From Mycobacterium sp. GA-1199 (GTDB lineage Bacteria > Actinomycetota > Actinomycetes > Mycobacteriales > Mycobacteriaceae), in NCBI RefSeq assembly GCF_001500045.1, contig NZ_LQIX01000024.1:1-51708 (forward strand): 51,708 bases of DNA. Direction: 5' to 3'. A program made the position numbers and the translations under genes. The notes beneath the pieces were generated by a model that worked only from the letters and a program-made list of their open reading frames with translations, was not told the DNA's origin and did not search any database. Positions within the stretch are counted from its first letter, which is position 1. The number at the start of each line of letters is the position of its first letter. Positions 24,007 through 32,539 of this stretch are shown piece by piece.

Positions 24007-25245
24007 TCAGAGTCCCAGCGCCGCTTTGGCCAGTATGTTGCGCTGAATCTCGTTGCTGCCGGCGTAGATCGAGCCGGCCCGGTCGTTGAAGTAGCGCAAC
24101 GGCGCGACCGCCTGCCACGGTTCACCGCTGAGATATCCATCCGACGGCGGTTCGAACTCGGCGATCGGTCCGCCTGGGCAGGTGGCGTGCGGCTGGTAGA
24201 CGCGGCCCCGCGGCCCGGCCGCTTCCATGGCCAGTTCGGTGATCGCCTGGCTCAACTCGGTTGCGAGCACCTTGAGCATCGACGAAGCGGCGCCGGGGTT
24301 CTTACCGTCGGCCACCGTCGCCAGCACGCGGTACTCGAGGATCTCGAGCACCTCGGTGCGGATCCGCGCGTCGGCGAGCTTGCGGGCGAAGGCTGGGTCG
24401 TCGATCAGTCGCCCGCCGGCCGGGCCCGGTTCAGTGGCCGCGACGGTGGCGATCTCCTGCGCCATCACCTGCAGTGCCGGTGACGACGCACCGCCGCCGC
24501 GTTCGAACTCCAGCAGATACTTGGCGACGGTCCACCCGTCGTCGATCTCGCCGAGGACGTTCGACGTGGGCACCCGCACTTCGTCGAAGAAGACCTGGTT
24601 CTGTACCTCTTCTCCGGATGTCATCACCAGCGGCCTGATCTCGATGCCGGGGGAGGACATGTCGATGAGCACGAACGTGATGCCTTGCTGTTTCTTCTGA
24701 CCTTTCGACGTGCGCACCAGCGCGAACATCCAGTTCGCCTCGCGGGCGTGTGTCGTCCAGATCTTGCTGCCGGTGCAGACGAGGTCGCCGGCCGATTCAT
24801 CGAGGACCGCCGCCATCGACAGCGCGGCCAGATCGGATCCCGCCTCGGGCTCGGAGTAACCCTGGCAGAAGAAGACCTCGCCGGTGAGGATGCGGGGCAG
24901 GAAGAAGTCCTTCTGTGCGTCGGTCCCGAACTTGATCAGCGCGTGGGCAACCATGCGGATCCCCATCGGTGACAGCGACGGCGCACCCGCGAGCGTGGAC
25001 TCCCGGCTGAATATGTAGTGCTGGGTGAGGCTCCAATCGCAGCCGCCGTACTCGACCGGCCAAGCCGGTGCGGCCCAGCCCCGCTCGTGCAGGATCTGCT
25101 GCCATTTCATACTTGCGTCGTGGTCGGCGTAGACGCTCGTCATGAGGCGGCCCGCGCGGCGAATCTCGGGTGTGAGCTTCTCGTCGAGAAAGCTGCGCAC
25201 CTCGTCACGAAACGCCGTGTCGGCCGGTGACCACTTCAGGTCCAT
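24007..25245 (-). CDS. Acyl-CoA dehydrogenase (FadE-like), upstream partner
   Basis: 412 residues. Conserved parts include LKWSPADTAFRDEVRSFLDEKLTPEI, then GWAAPAWPVEYGGCDWSL, then FFCQGYSEPEAGSDLAALSM for FAD/substrate contact. ICTGSKIWTTHAREANWMFALVRT-type beta strands and a C-terminal GSIYAGSNEIQRNILAKAALGL follow. It is first in the pair, with the 374-residue FadE 10 bp downstream, and its ATG 25245 is followed upstream by a CCTAGT/ACTAGG palindrome. Reaction: alpha,beta-dehydrogenation of an acyl-CoA. The substrate is unknown; steroid or branched side chain is one possibility because the Rieske operon lies nearby. Confidence 0.92.
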   Translation of the reverse strand: MDLKWSPADTAFRDEVRSFLDEKLTPEIRRAGRLMTSVYADHDASMKWQQILHERGWAAPAWPVEYGGCDWSLTQHYIFSRESTLAGAPSLSPMGIRMVAHALIKFGTDAQKDFFLPRILTGEVFFCQGYSEPEAGSDLAALSMAAVLDESAGDLVCTGSKIWTTHAREANWMFALVRTSKGQKKQQGITFVLIDMSSPGIEIRPLVMTSGEEVQNQVFFDEVRVPTSNVLGEIDDGWTVAKYLLEFERGGGASSPALQVMAQEIATVAATEPGPAGGRLIDDPAFARKLADARIRTEVLEILEYRVLATVADGKNPGAASSMLKVLATELSQAITELAMEAAGPRGRVYQPHATCPGGPIAEFEPPSDGYLSGEPWQAVAPLRYFNDRAGSIYAGSNEIQRNILAKAALGL

Positions 25246-25282
25246 CGTCGATCCCCCTGTCTCTTGACGCCCTACACAGTAA

Positions 25283-25298
25283 ACCTAGTTGACTAGGT
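25283..25298. promoter_or_regulatory. Palindrome upstream of the FadE pair (candidate operator)
   Basis: ACCTAGT-TG-ACTAGGT is a perfect 7-bp inverted repeat, 38 bp before the first FadE gene. It lies in an AT-rich spot between the divergent FadE and PAS genes, where a TetR-type repressor would be expected. The two TetR genes at 25786-27196 are candidate partners. Confidence 0.5.
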
Positions 25299-25369
25299 GG
25301 CCTTTCCGGGGGCGTTGAGTTGACGAGCGCTCCGGCCTAAATAGTGGAACGAGGGCGCTGGGGCGACGG

Positions 25370-25375
25370 CATAAT
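25370..25375 (+). promoter_or_regulatory. -10-like hexamer for a leaderless PAS gene
   Basis: CATAAT is seven bases before GTG 25383, the spacing expected if transcription starts at the G of the start codon. No matching -35 was seen, which is common in mycobacteria. Confidence 0.4.
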
Positions 25376-25382
25376 TGAATCC

Positions 25383-25784
25383 GTGGAGCGACGACGAGAC
25401 GGTCAGGTTGCGAAAACACCGACGGCTGTTCTCGGGGAGTTACCGGCTTTGGTGGTGCTCGATCGTCTACCGGTACCGGTGTTGGCGATAGCTGAAGACG
25501 GTGCGATCGTGTTCGCCAACGAGGCGTTCGCCGACATGGTCGGCTATAGCGCCGATGCGCTCAGCGAGCTTCATTTTCATCAGATCTTCCACACCCTGCC
25601 CGCCGAGGAGTCCGCGGTGTCGGTGATGCGCGCGCACGAGGAGCTGGTCGTCGAACTGCTACACCGCGACGGCTCGACCGTGCGGGCCAGGATGAGCAAG
25701 TCGGCCCTGCGGCGCGGCAGTGACCCGGTCGCGCTGGCCACCTTCCAGGATCTGACCGAACAGCTCTGGGTCGACGAACTGTGA
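25383..25784 (+). CDS. PAS-domain protein
   Basis: 133 residues, almost wholly one PAS domain: LVVLDRLPVPVLAIAEDGAIVFANEAFADMVGYSADALSELHFHQIF, then a middle strand set and LLHRDGSTVRARMSKSAL..., ending with a DLTEQ strand. There is no output domain, so it would act by binding a partner protein or a ligand. I begin at GTG 25383, just after a CATAAT hexamer; GTG 25344 is an alternative. It ends one base before the convergent TetR stop. No partner kinase is nearby; the c-di-GMP enzyme 3 kb away is not obviously linked. Confidence 0.8.
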   Translation: MERRRDGQVAKTPTAVLGELPALVVLDRLPVPVLAIAEDGAIVFANEAFADMVGYSADALSELHFHQIFHTLPAEESAVSVMRAHEELVVELLHRDGSTVRARMSKSALRRGSDPVALATFQDLTEQLWVDEL

Positions 25785-25785
25785 G

Positions 25786-26445
25786 TCAGGGCTCGAGGCG
25801 TGGGGCGGACTGGCGCATCGACTCTCGAGCAAGGTACTGCTGGAAATAGCTCAACGATTCGTCGGTCACCAGGGCCGGTAGCAATATCTCCCACACGCGC
25901 CCGAGGCGCTCCACCACATCGCTATCGGGAGCCGTGATCGCGGACAGGAGTTCGGCGCCCACCATCGTCCCGACGATGGTCTCGGCGACCGCCACCGGAC
26001 TCAGGTCGGCTCGCAGATCGCCGTCTTCTATCGCCTCGACCGCATGCGAGGTGATCTCCTCGAGCCAGCGGGAGTAGGCGCCGGCTGCCACTGTGTGGAA
26101 CCCGCCGAAGGCGCGCATCAGATGGATGCTGCTGCGGGCCATGTCGTCGGTGCCGAGAAGGCCCACGATGACGAAACTGCTGTGAATGATGCGTTCGAGT
26201 GCGGGTGCCGACGATTCCCGGATTCTGGCGAATTCCTCGAAAAGGATGGCGCCGCCTTCCTCGATGATCGCGGTGGCCAGCGCCTCCTTTGAATCGAAGT
26301 GGTAGTAGAGCGCGCCCTTGGTCATTTCCGCGCGCTCGATGATGTCGCCCAGACTCGTTGTGGCATAACCGATCTCATTGAACAACCCGACGGCCGCGTC
26401 GATGATCCGTCGTCGGGTCGCCTCAGATCGGGCTTGGCGCGCCAT
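25786..26445 (-). CDS. TetR-family regulator, ScbR/gamma-butyrolactone-receptor-like
   Basis: 219 residues. MARQARSEATRRRIIDAAVGLFNEIGYATTSLGDIIERAEMTKGALYYHFDSKEALATAIIEEG is a TetR DNA-binding domain of the ScbR/ArpA-like kind, with MTKGALYYHFDSKEALA. The C-terminal half is the ligand domain (SRWLEEITSHAVEAIEDGDLRADLSPVAVAETIVGTMVGAELL). Start ATG 26445 follows GGAGG by 8 nt. Known of the family: in streptomycetes they sense butyrolactones, but mycobacterial members are little studied. It lies beside a second TetR gene, 67 bp away in the same direction. Confidence 0.88.
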   Translation of the reverse strand: MARQARSEATRRRIIDAAVGLFNEIGYATTSLGDIIERAEMTKGALYYHFDSKEALATAIIEEGGAILFEEFARIRESSAPALERIIHSSFVIVGLLGTDDMARSSIHLMRAFGGFHTVAAGAYSRWLEEITSHAVEAIEDGDLRADLSPVAVAETIVGTMVGAELLSAITAPDSDVVERLGRVWEILLPALVTDESLSYFQQYLARESMRQSAPRLEP

Positions 26446-26512
26446 CGCCGGTACCTCCGGATGCTCCGACGGCCTCAACCGGGTGGAGATGGCCTGGTCG
26501 GGGGATCATAGA

Positions 26513-27196
26513 TCATGCCAAGGGAGTTGCCATCTTGATGGCGACGGCGGTACGTCGCTTGACGAACTCGGCGAGGTACGAGATGCGGTCCTGGTAGGCA
26601 AGACCGGGCAAGAGCAGCATCCAGGCCGACTGCAAGTCACGAATGAAGCGCTCGGGGTCGTCGAGATCACTGGTCTGCCGCAGACCCATGTAGACCGAGA
26701 CCAGAAGGCGGCCGATCGCCGCGGTGTCGTCGTGGTCGCGGATGTCGCCTTCGACGACCGCCCTGTCGATGACCTTCGCGTAACCCTCGACCCACCGGCG
26801 CAGGATGTCGGGTTGCAATCCGTCGGTGCGGCCGATGGACTCCAGGAGATTCAGGCCTGCCCTCGCCACCTCACTGCCGATGTCGTCGACCGCGAGCCGA
26901 AACGACATATCGACGAGCGTCTCCAGGCCCGACAGTCTGCGTGCCAGCACCTCATCGACCGATGCCCGCGCTTCCTCCATGCGGAGTTCGACGATGGCCG
27001 ACGCCAGCGCGTGTTTGGAGCGGAAGTGAAAGTACATCGCCCCTTTGGTGACCGCAGCGTCGGTGAGGATGTCGTCGAGGTTGACCCGGCTGTAGGAGCT
27101 ACGGGCGAACAGACGAGACGCCGCACGCAGGATCTGGAGCCGCGTCGAGTCCGACCGTCGATCGACCTGTTCGGCCGGTGGTGGAACGCCGTTCAG
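26513..27196 (-). CDS. TetR-family regulator with no canonical start codon
   Basis: A full-length TetR domain can be read from about 27170: RRSDSTRLQILRAASRLFAR, SSYSRVNLDDILTDAAVTKG, AMYFHFRSKHALASAIVE. The C-terminal ligand domain includes EVARAGLNLLESIGRTDGLQPDILRRWVEGYAKVIDRAVVEG. The frame is open upstream to a TAA but contains no ATG, GTG or TTG; the best candidate is CTG 27196 with GAGG six bases before it. ATG 27037 would remove the whole HTH. So either an unusual start is used, or the gene has lost its start codon and is decaying. It resembles the neighbouring TetR gene in kind. Confidence 0.7.
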   Translation of the reverse strand: MNGVPPPAEQVDRRSDSTRLQILRAASRLFARSSYSRVNLDDILTDAAVTKGAMYFHFRSKHALASAIVELRMEEARASVDEVLARRLSGLETLVDMSFRLAVDDIGSEVARAGLNLLESIGRTDGLQPDILRRWVEGYAKVIDRAVVEGDIRDHDDTAAIGRLLVSVYMGLRQTSDLDDPERFIRDLQSAWMLLLPGLAYQDRISYLAEFVKRRTAVAIKMATPLA

Positions 27197-27725
27197 TGGG
27201 GGCCTCGTTTGCCTGAAATTAACGAACGCTGCAATTCTTCCATCGACTTCCCCGCTTCGACGAATTCTCTCGAGTTAGCTGTGTGCGACAACGCGGATGG
27301 CCACCTCTTCGTCCGGCGCTTTCGATACCCCCCTGCAATCCTCTGGTCTTACTTTTCCCGAAGCCCGCACGTCGAATTGTTGTGTTCGGCACGTCAAACT
27401 GAAAGTCATAGTTAGACCCCTATAACATCCGAAAAGTATGTAAAGTACCCGCCGTGATGACTTTGGGTTCGCGCCAACGCGTATCGCGGCCCGTCGTCCT
27501 CACTGCGTCGCAGGCATCCGGTGCTCACCGCGATCAAATTTGCCCGGCGTGGCGCACATTGTTTCCTATCGCGTTGCCATTGCCTGTAGTGGCAAACCCC
27601 TCGAAAACGCCCTACGGGCAATGGCAACTTTCCGAAAACACGCCTGGATCATCGCGTTATGCGACGCTTTTCGCATCGCACATGAACCCGGCCACCAAGT
27701 TGCGGCGACTCTGGAGAAGTTAACG
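27197..27725. other. ~530-bp leader/intergenic region upstream of the flavoprotein gene
   Basis: Lower GC than its surroundings. It contains TATAAC near 27421, a GTG-ATG frame at 27454-27723 (89 codons, ending two bases before the flavoprotein start) and a large hairpin at 27573-27628. The 89-codon frame shows no recognisable domain and I do not call it a gene; it could be a leader peptide. Confidence 0.5.
27573..27628. promoter_or_regulatory. Strong hairpin in the flavoprotein leader
   Basis: GTTGCCATTGCC (27573-27584) and GGCAATGGCAAC (27617-27628) pair perfectly over 12 bp. Inside, GTAGtGGC and GCCCTAC extend the stem with one bulge, leaving a ~15-nt loop. It ends 97 nt before the GTG start at 27726. 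Could be an attenuator, a riboswitch-like leader, or an operator; no U-run follows, so a simple terminator is less likely. Confidence 0.5.
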
Positions 27726-28607
27726 GTGCAGTGGGACGACGAAGTCGACGTGGTGTGCGCCGGTGCCGGTGCGGCCGGGCTCGCACACGCCATCGCGCTC
27801 GATGATCTCGGTGGCGAGGTGTTCATCGCCGACTGGGGCGTCGCGGAGTACAACTGGCTCGGCACCGACGCGGCCGACGCAAGTACTCGGGACTTCTTCA
27901 CCGAAATGACCTCGGATCTGGGGCCGCCAGACCATCAGTTCCATGACCTTGGCGTGCCGATCCGCGCCGTGCCCTCGCACGTGCCCCCCGAGAACGGCCG
28001 CACGGTGGCGCCGTTCGTCGGGTCACGCCTGCGGGAATGGGCGGCCCAATGTCTGGCGACCCCGTTCGGCTACCTCTCCACCCGGCTTCCGGATTGGAGC
28101 GCGACGACCGTTCACGCGTCTGACGGCCAGATCCTCGAGGTTCTCGAGATCGGGGCACTCTCCGCCGATTCCGAAGAACTCGCCGGCTCCGTGCTCGATC
28201 TGCTCACCAAGGGCGTGGCCGACCGGGACATCGAGGTGCACTCCGACCATGCGCTCCAACGCCTGGTGTTCGAGGAGGGCGTCGCGGTGGGTGCGGTGTT
28301 TGCGACTCCCGCCGGGCCGACAGCGGTCCGGGCCCGGCACGGTGTCACGGTCACCAGTGGAGCTGTACAACTAACCGAGGTCGATTGGCGGTCGGTGTCC
28401 GGTGGCATCCTGCGTGTCTGCCTCGTCGGACAGCGCGCCAGCAGGTTCGGCCGGGTCGAGGTGCTCACATCCGAACCGCCCGCAGTGTCCGGCGCGGCGT
28501 GCCATGCCCGCGGCCGCCGACTGCAAGCCAATCTTCGTGAGACGTACCGCCACTCAGGATCGTGGCGATGCGGCAAAGTCCACGGGTATCCGGCCCTGGG
28601 CGAGTAG
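27726..28607 (+). CDS. FAD-binding flavoprotein (fumarate-reductase/KstD-type N-terminal fold), short
   Basis: 293 residues. GTG 27726 starts VQWDDEVDVVCAGAGAAGLAHAIALDDLGGEVFIADWG: the GxGxxG FAD motif of the succinate dehydrogenase/KstD group. The middle part has TPFGYLSTRLPDWSATTV and ADRDIEVHSDHALQRLVFEEGVAVGAVFATPAGP..., strand-rich as in these flavoproteins. It is shorter than full-length family members (~500) and the C-terminal FAD-capping glycine motif is not visible. It may be a specialised or truncated version. GGAG lies nine bases upstream. Its end overlaps the convergent dcpA gene by 54 bp. Confidence 0.72.
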   Translation: MQWDDEVDVVCAGAGAAGLAHAIALDDLGGEVFIADWGVAEYNWLGTDAADASTRDFFTEMTSDLGPPDHQFHDLGVPIRAVPSHVPPENGRTVAPFVGSRLREWAAQCLATPFGYLSTRLPDWSATTVHASDGQILEVLEIGALSADSEELAGSVLDLLTKGVADRDIEVHSDHALQRLVFEEGVAVGAVFATPAGPTAVRARHGVTVTSGAVQLTEVDWRSVSGGILRVCLVGQRASRFGRVEVLTSEPPAVSGAACHARGRRLQANLRETYRHSGSWRCGKVHGYPALGE

Positions 28608-30401
28608 CGATTCCATCTCGGCACCCGGCAGCGGACGCGACAACAGAAACCCCTGCGCCCGGTGGCAGCCATGCTCGAGCAGGGTGCGGGCGGCCTCCTC
28701 GGTCTCCACGCCCTCGGCGACGAGCTGTAGACCGAACGCCTCGGCCAGCGCGATGATGGCGCGCACGATCGCGAGATCGCCGGGATTCTCGCCCAACTCC
28801 TGAACGAAGCCCTTGTCGATCTTCAAAGTGTCGACGGGCAGTGACTTCAGATGTGACAGCACGCTGTAGCCGGTGCCGAAGTCATCGATGGCGACCTGCA
28901 CGCCGACCTGTTTGAGGCCGGCCAGCGTCTTGCGGGTGGTTTCGATGTCCTGCACCACGACGCTCTCGGTGATCTCCAGGCACACTGATCCGCCGTCGAG
29001 GCCGAACTCCTCGGTGGTCGCCGCGACCGCCTCCACGAATCCGTCGCTCACCAGTTGGACCGGTGAGACATTGACCCGCAATACCACGTCGCGGCCAACA
29101 CCGTTCGCGCGCCACTGTGCGAACTCGCGGCACGCCGTCCTCATCACCCAGCGTCCCAACTCGCCTGCCATGTTGATGGATTCGGCCACGCCGATGAAGG
29201 AGCCGGGCGCGAGCAGGCCGCGCGTCGGATGCTGCCAGCGGACCAGAGCTTCGGCGGCGAGGATCTCGCCGGTGCGCATGTTGACCTCGGGCTGGTAGTG
29301 CAGGAGCAGGGCGCCCGTTTCGATGACGTTGTGCAGGTGAAGCTCGATGTCGTTGCGAAAGTCGGACTCCATCGACATCTGATCGGTGAAGACCGCGACG
29401 TCGTTGCCGCCGGAAGCCTTGGCGGTCAACACCGCTTGGTCGGCGCGCCGCAAGAGGTCTGATGTGTCGTCGCGGCCCGGCTCGCCCAAGGCCACACCGA
29501 TGCTGACCGTTCGGGTGAGCTTCTCACCGTCTACCGCTACCCGTTCGTTCAGCGCCGATTGGAGCCGAGTGGCCAGTTCCCTGGCGGTGTCGACGTCCGT
29601 CGGCCCAGCGGGCACGGCCACGAACTCGTCACCACCGAGTCGGGCCAGGAACGTGCCGTCGTCGGCACCTTGGCGCAGCCGTTCGGCCAGTACGCGAATG
29701 AACCAGTCACCCGCGGTGTGCCCGAGGTAGTCATTGATGGCCTTGAGCCGGTCCAGATCGAAGAACAGCACCGAGACCGGTCCCGGTTGTCCCTGGCGAA
29801 GGCGGGCGTCCAGGTGCGCCAACAGTGCCCGCCGGTTACACAATCCCGTCAAGTCGTCGTGCTCGGCCAGGTAGCGCAGGCGATCCTCGGCGTCGACCCG
29901 CGCTTGAACCTGAGCGAACAACGACGCGATCGCCTTGAGCGCATTGAGTTCCTCCGGCGTCCAGTCCCTGTCGCCGAATTTGACGAATCCGAGCACGCCG
30001 GATGTGACGTCGCCCGAAAGCATCGGCACACACGCCATCGACGTCGACGGAACATGTCTGCCCTCGGCGATGGTCTGCTGATACTCCTCGGTCGAGGGCT
30101 CCGGGCGGAACACGATCGGTTCCTTCTGATGCTCGCACCGGGCGAACACCGGGTCGGCGTCGGCGAAATACACGACGCCCAACGGGTCGGGATCAGGAAT
30201 CCCGGGACGGACAGGCCACTCCGCGATCAGCACCGACGCCCGGATCTGGTGATCGTTGTGGCGCAGGAAGCTGACATCGACGCCGAGGTACTCGACGAGG
30301 TCGGCCAGCACACGCTGACTCACCTCGACCGAGGTCGCGGCGTTCACACCCATCAGGTGCGTGGCGACCGAGGTGACGAGGTTCTCGAGGCTGCTGGGCA
30401 C
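28554..30401 (-). CDS. dcpA: GAF-GGDEF-EAL cyclic di-GMP enzyme (DcpA / Rv1354c-like)
   Basis: 615 residues: GAF domain ~1-165, GGDEF ~175-340, EAL ~355-605. The diguanylate cyclase signature R254-L-GGDEF (256-260) is intact. The EAL phosphodiesterase signature E384-A-L is intact, as are DDFGTGYS (506-513) and EGVET (563-567). So it may both make and break c-di-GMP, with the GAF domain sensing a ligand. The usual inhibitory RxxD site nine residues before GGDEF reads DDGT here and is absent. GTG start at 30401 with GGGAGGG upstream, overlapping the moeY stop by one base. Matches M. smegmatis DcpA and M. tuberculosis Rv1354c in architecture and neighbours. Confidence 0.93.
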   Translation of the reverse strand: MPSSLENLVTSVATHLMGVNAATSVEVSQRVLADLVEYLGVDVSFLRHNDHQIRASVLIAEWPVRPGIPDPDPLGVVYFADADPVFARCEHQKEPIVFRPEPSTEEYQQTIAEGRHVPSTSMACVPMLSGDVTSGVLGFVKFGDRDWTPEELNALKAIASLFAQVQARVDAEDRLRYLAEHDDLTGLCNRRALLAHLDARLRQGQPGPVSVLFFDLDRLKAINDYLGHTAGDWFIRVLAERLRQGADDGTFLARLGGDEFVAVPAGPTDVDTARELATRLQSALNERVAVDGEKLTRTVSIGVALGEPGRDDTSDLLRRADQAVLTAKASGGNDVAVFTDQMSMESDFRNDIELHLHNVIETGALLLHYQPEVNMRTGEILAAEALVRWQHPTRGLLAPGSFIGVAESINMAGELGRWVMRTACREFAQWRANGVGRDVVLRVNVSPVQLVSDGFVEAVAATTEEFGLDGGSVCLEITESVVVQDIETTRKTLAGLKQVGVQVAIDDFGTGYSVLSHLKSLPVDTLKIDKGFVQELGENPGDLAIVRAIIALAEAFGLQLVAEGVETEEAARTLLEHGCHRAQGFLLSRPLPGAEMESLLAQGRIPVDFAASPRS

Positions 30402-32539
30402 TAACCCTCCCTGACGCCGTCGGCACTGTCGCGACGGTGGTGACTGCGGCGCCGGCTTCGGACCGACGGGCGGGCTGCGTAGGTGAACCTGAGGATCAAC
30501 GCCTGCGACTCAGCCGTACCGGTTTCCGCGAGTTGCCGGAAATCATATTGCAGCGTGCCGAGGTCGTCGGCGAAAGCGGGCGAAACCCGGCGGCAATCCT
30601 GCTCGTCGAGCACGTACAGAAACGGCGGCGAAACCGGTTGTACGGCAAGCCCGTGCCGCTGGGCCCGGATCCACACCGACTCGACGGCCGCCCCGGCGCG
30701 CGCGTAGTCGGTGAGCCGGCGCCCGGTCACGCAGATGACGGCGAGACCGGCGCATTCGCGTACGCGGCGCCCTGTGTCGTCGCCGAGGGCTATCCCGTTG
30801 TCCCACACCCTGAGGTGGCTCATCACCTCCGGTCGCCGCAGGATGTCGAGCATCACCAAGTCCGAGGGAGCGAGCTCGAGTGTCCGTACGTCGATGCCGT
30901 CATCGAGGGAGGGGGCGTCGGGCCATCGCAGTTCGGCGAACATCTCGGCGTGGAGGCGCGGAGTGAGATACCGGATGCGGTCGGCGGCAGCCAGGATCGT
31001 TGCGGCCGATTCGAGGTCGTCCCGCTCTGTCAGGACGCTCAGCCGGGCGCCTTCGGCCTCCGCGGCGGCGGCCAGCGTGGCAATCGTGTCGGCGGGTATT
31101 GGCGCCGCGTTGCCGAGACGCCGATTCGTTTCCCGGGCCAGCATCGGTTCGTACAGCGATGCGAGCTCGGGATCGTCACCCGGCGCGAGATGCACCGTCG
31201 CGATCAACGGGGAGGACTCGTCACCGCGGCCGTACTCCACCTGCGCGGTCATGTGATGCGAGGCGGCAGCCACGCGTGCGTTGAACGTGGCGGCGCCGAC
31301 GGCGACGGCGCTGGCCCGGAAACCGACGTCCATCGTCGTCGTGAAGCGCGTGTCCAACGAGACCGTCGCCGATCGGGCCGTCACCTCGATCCGCCACGGC
31401 TGAGCATTGCCGCCCGAGGGCGCGCGCTGCGCTGCGGCAGCGATCGCGTCCGTCGCGCGGTCCGGAGGGTCCGCGGGGGGCGGATCGTCGACCGTGTGGT
31501 CGACGTCGGGCACCACCGGGGTCTCGAGGCGGTCGAGGACCTCGGCGATGTCCATCCGCACCCGTCCGGACGGGAGATGCTCGCCCAAGCCGATCCGCCG
31601 GACCGCCTCGGCGACCAGGGTCGTGTTCAGCGCCACCTCGGATGTCAGCTGCGGCCACGTCGACAAGGTCTGTCCCACCTCGATCAGCGAGGCCGCCATC
31701 CGGGCCGAAACCTGGCTCGCCTGGACCAGGCGAAGCGAGTACGGCAGCTTGTCGGTGCTGCTGAGATCCGCGAGGCCGGCCGCATCCAGATCACCGACAA
31801 GGCCGTGCAGGATCGGGCGTGCCGGCTCGAGGTCGAACCGCTCGACATCGAGCAGCGCGCGATCGCTGGTCGTCATCAGCACCGGGACCCCACGCTCCCG
31901 TGCGGCGTCGCGGACCAGCAGTTTGGCGTCCAGGGAGTCGCATTCCTCGATCACGAGATCCAGGCCGTCGAGGAAATCGTGCACGGTTCGCTCGTTCACG
32001 CCGGAGACGTCGACGCGCACGGGAAGATACGGATCGAGTTCGGCGATCCTTCTGGCGCACACGATTGCCTTGTTCACCCCGATGTCGAGCACCGACGCGG
32101 GCACCCGGTTCAGGTTCGTCAGATCCATGTCGTCGAAGTCGCTCAATCGCAAGCCACCACACAGCCCCTGAGCCGCCAGCGCGTAGGCGATCGTATGACC
32201 GACGCTCAAACCGACGACGCCGACCGTGAGATTGGCGAGCTTCTTCTGTTCGGCGGGCGTGACCAGGTTCCGGTTGCGATCCAGCCGCACGCGCCGAAAA
32301 CCTCTGGGGCCGAGGATGCTTGCCGTGGCTCGCCGCCACGGATAGTAGGCCCAGCGAATCGGTTCAGCGAGAACGTCTTCCGGCGGTGGCGGCCGGATGT
32401 CGCGCAGCACCCGCTGTTGTTGTGCTGCGCTGTCGGTGAACGCGATGCCCGGATCTGACCGCAGTTCGGCGAGGACGGGATCCTCGGCGCGCAGAACTAC
32501 TGCAGCGCACCAACTCGAATCGCCGTCCCCGCCGATCAC
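30401..32539 (-). CDS. moeY: ThiF-like / nitroreductase fusion protein MoeY (Rv1355c-like)
   Basis: 712 residues, close to the ~715 of Rv1355c. Residues ~100-340 form a ThiF/MoeB/HesA E1-like Rossmann domain: LTVGVVGLSVGHTIAYAL (glycine loop), SDFDDMDLTNLNRVPAS (ATP-binding Asp/Asn/Arg), and EECDSLDAKLLVRDAAR. Residues ~360-690 form an FMN nitroreductase domain starting RAPSGGNAQPWRIEV. ThiF proteins adenylate a C-terminal carboxylate; nitroreductases oxidise or reduce with FMN. The name moeY is historical and does not prove a molybdopterin role. Start GTG 32539 overlaps the upstream stop (GTGA). It sits between the FeeM/GNAT-like gene and dcpA in one transcript. Confidence 0.9.
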   Translation of the reverse strand: MIGGDGDSSWCAAVVLRAEDPVLAELRSDPGIAFTDSAAQQQRVLRDIRPPPPEDVLAEPIRWAYYPWRRATASILGPRGFRRVRLDRNRNLVTPAEQKKLANLTVGVVGLSVGHTIAYALAAQGLCGGLRLSDFDDMDLTNLNRVPASVLDIGVNKAIVCARRIAELDPYLPVRVDVSGVNERTVHDFLDGLDLVIEECDSLDAKLLVRDAARERGVPVLMTTSDRALLDVERFDLEPARPILHGLVGDLDAAGLADLSSTDKLPYSLRLVQASQVSARMAASLIEVGQTLSTWPQLTSEVALNTTLVAEAVRRIGLGEHLPSGRVRMDIAEVLDRLETPVVPDVDHTVDDPPPADPPDRATDAIAAAAQRAPSGGNAQPWRIEVTARSATVSLDTRFTTTMDVGFRASAVAVGAATFNARVAAASHHMTAQVEYGRGDESSPLIATVHLAPGDDPELASLYEPMLARETNRRLGNAAPIPADTIATLAAAAEAEGARLSVLTERDDLESAATILAAADRIRYLTPRLHAEMFAELRWPDAPSLDDGIDVRTLELAPSDLVMLDILRRPEVMSHLRVWDNGIALGDDTGRRVRECAGLAVICVTGRRLTDYARAGAAVESVWIRAQRHGLAVQPVSPPFLYVLDEQDCRRVSPAFADDLGTLQYDFRQLAETGTAESQALILRFTYAARPSVRSRRRSHHRRDSADGVREG

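Noticed and set aside
25786..27196. Phage repressor or toxin-antitoxin pair
   Set aside because: Both are ordinary TetR proteins of ~220 residues, with no toxin partner.
27454..27723. 89-codon frame (GTG-ATG start) before the flavoprotein
   Set aside because: No domain and no clear ribosome-binding site; noted as a possible leader peptide but not called a gene.
30437..32458. 673-codon open frame on the plus strand opposite moeY
   Set aside because: Arg-, Gly- and His-rich low-complexity product typical of antisense frames in GC-rich DNA; moeY has clear domains.
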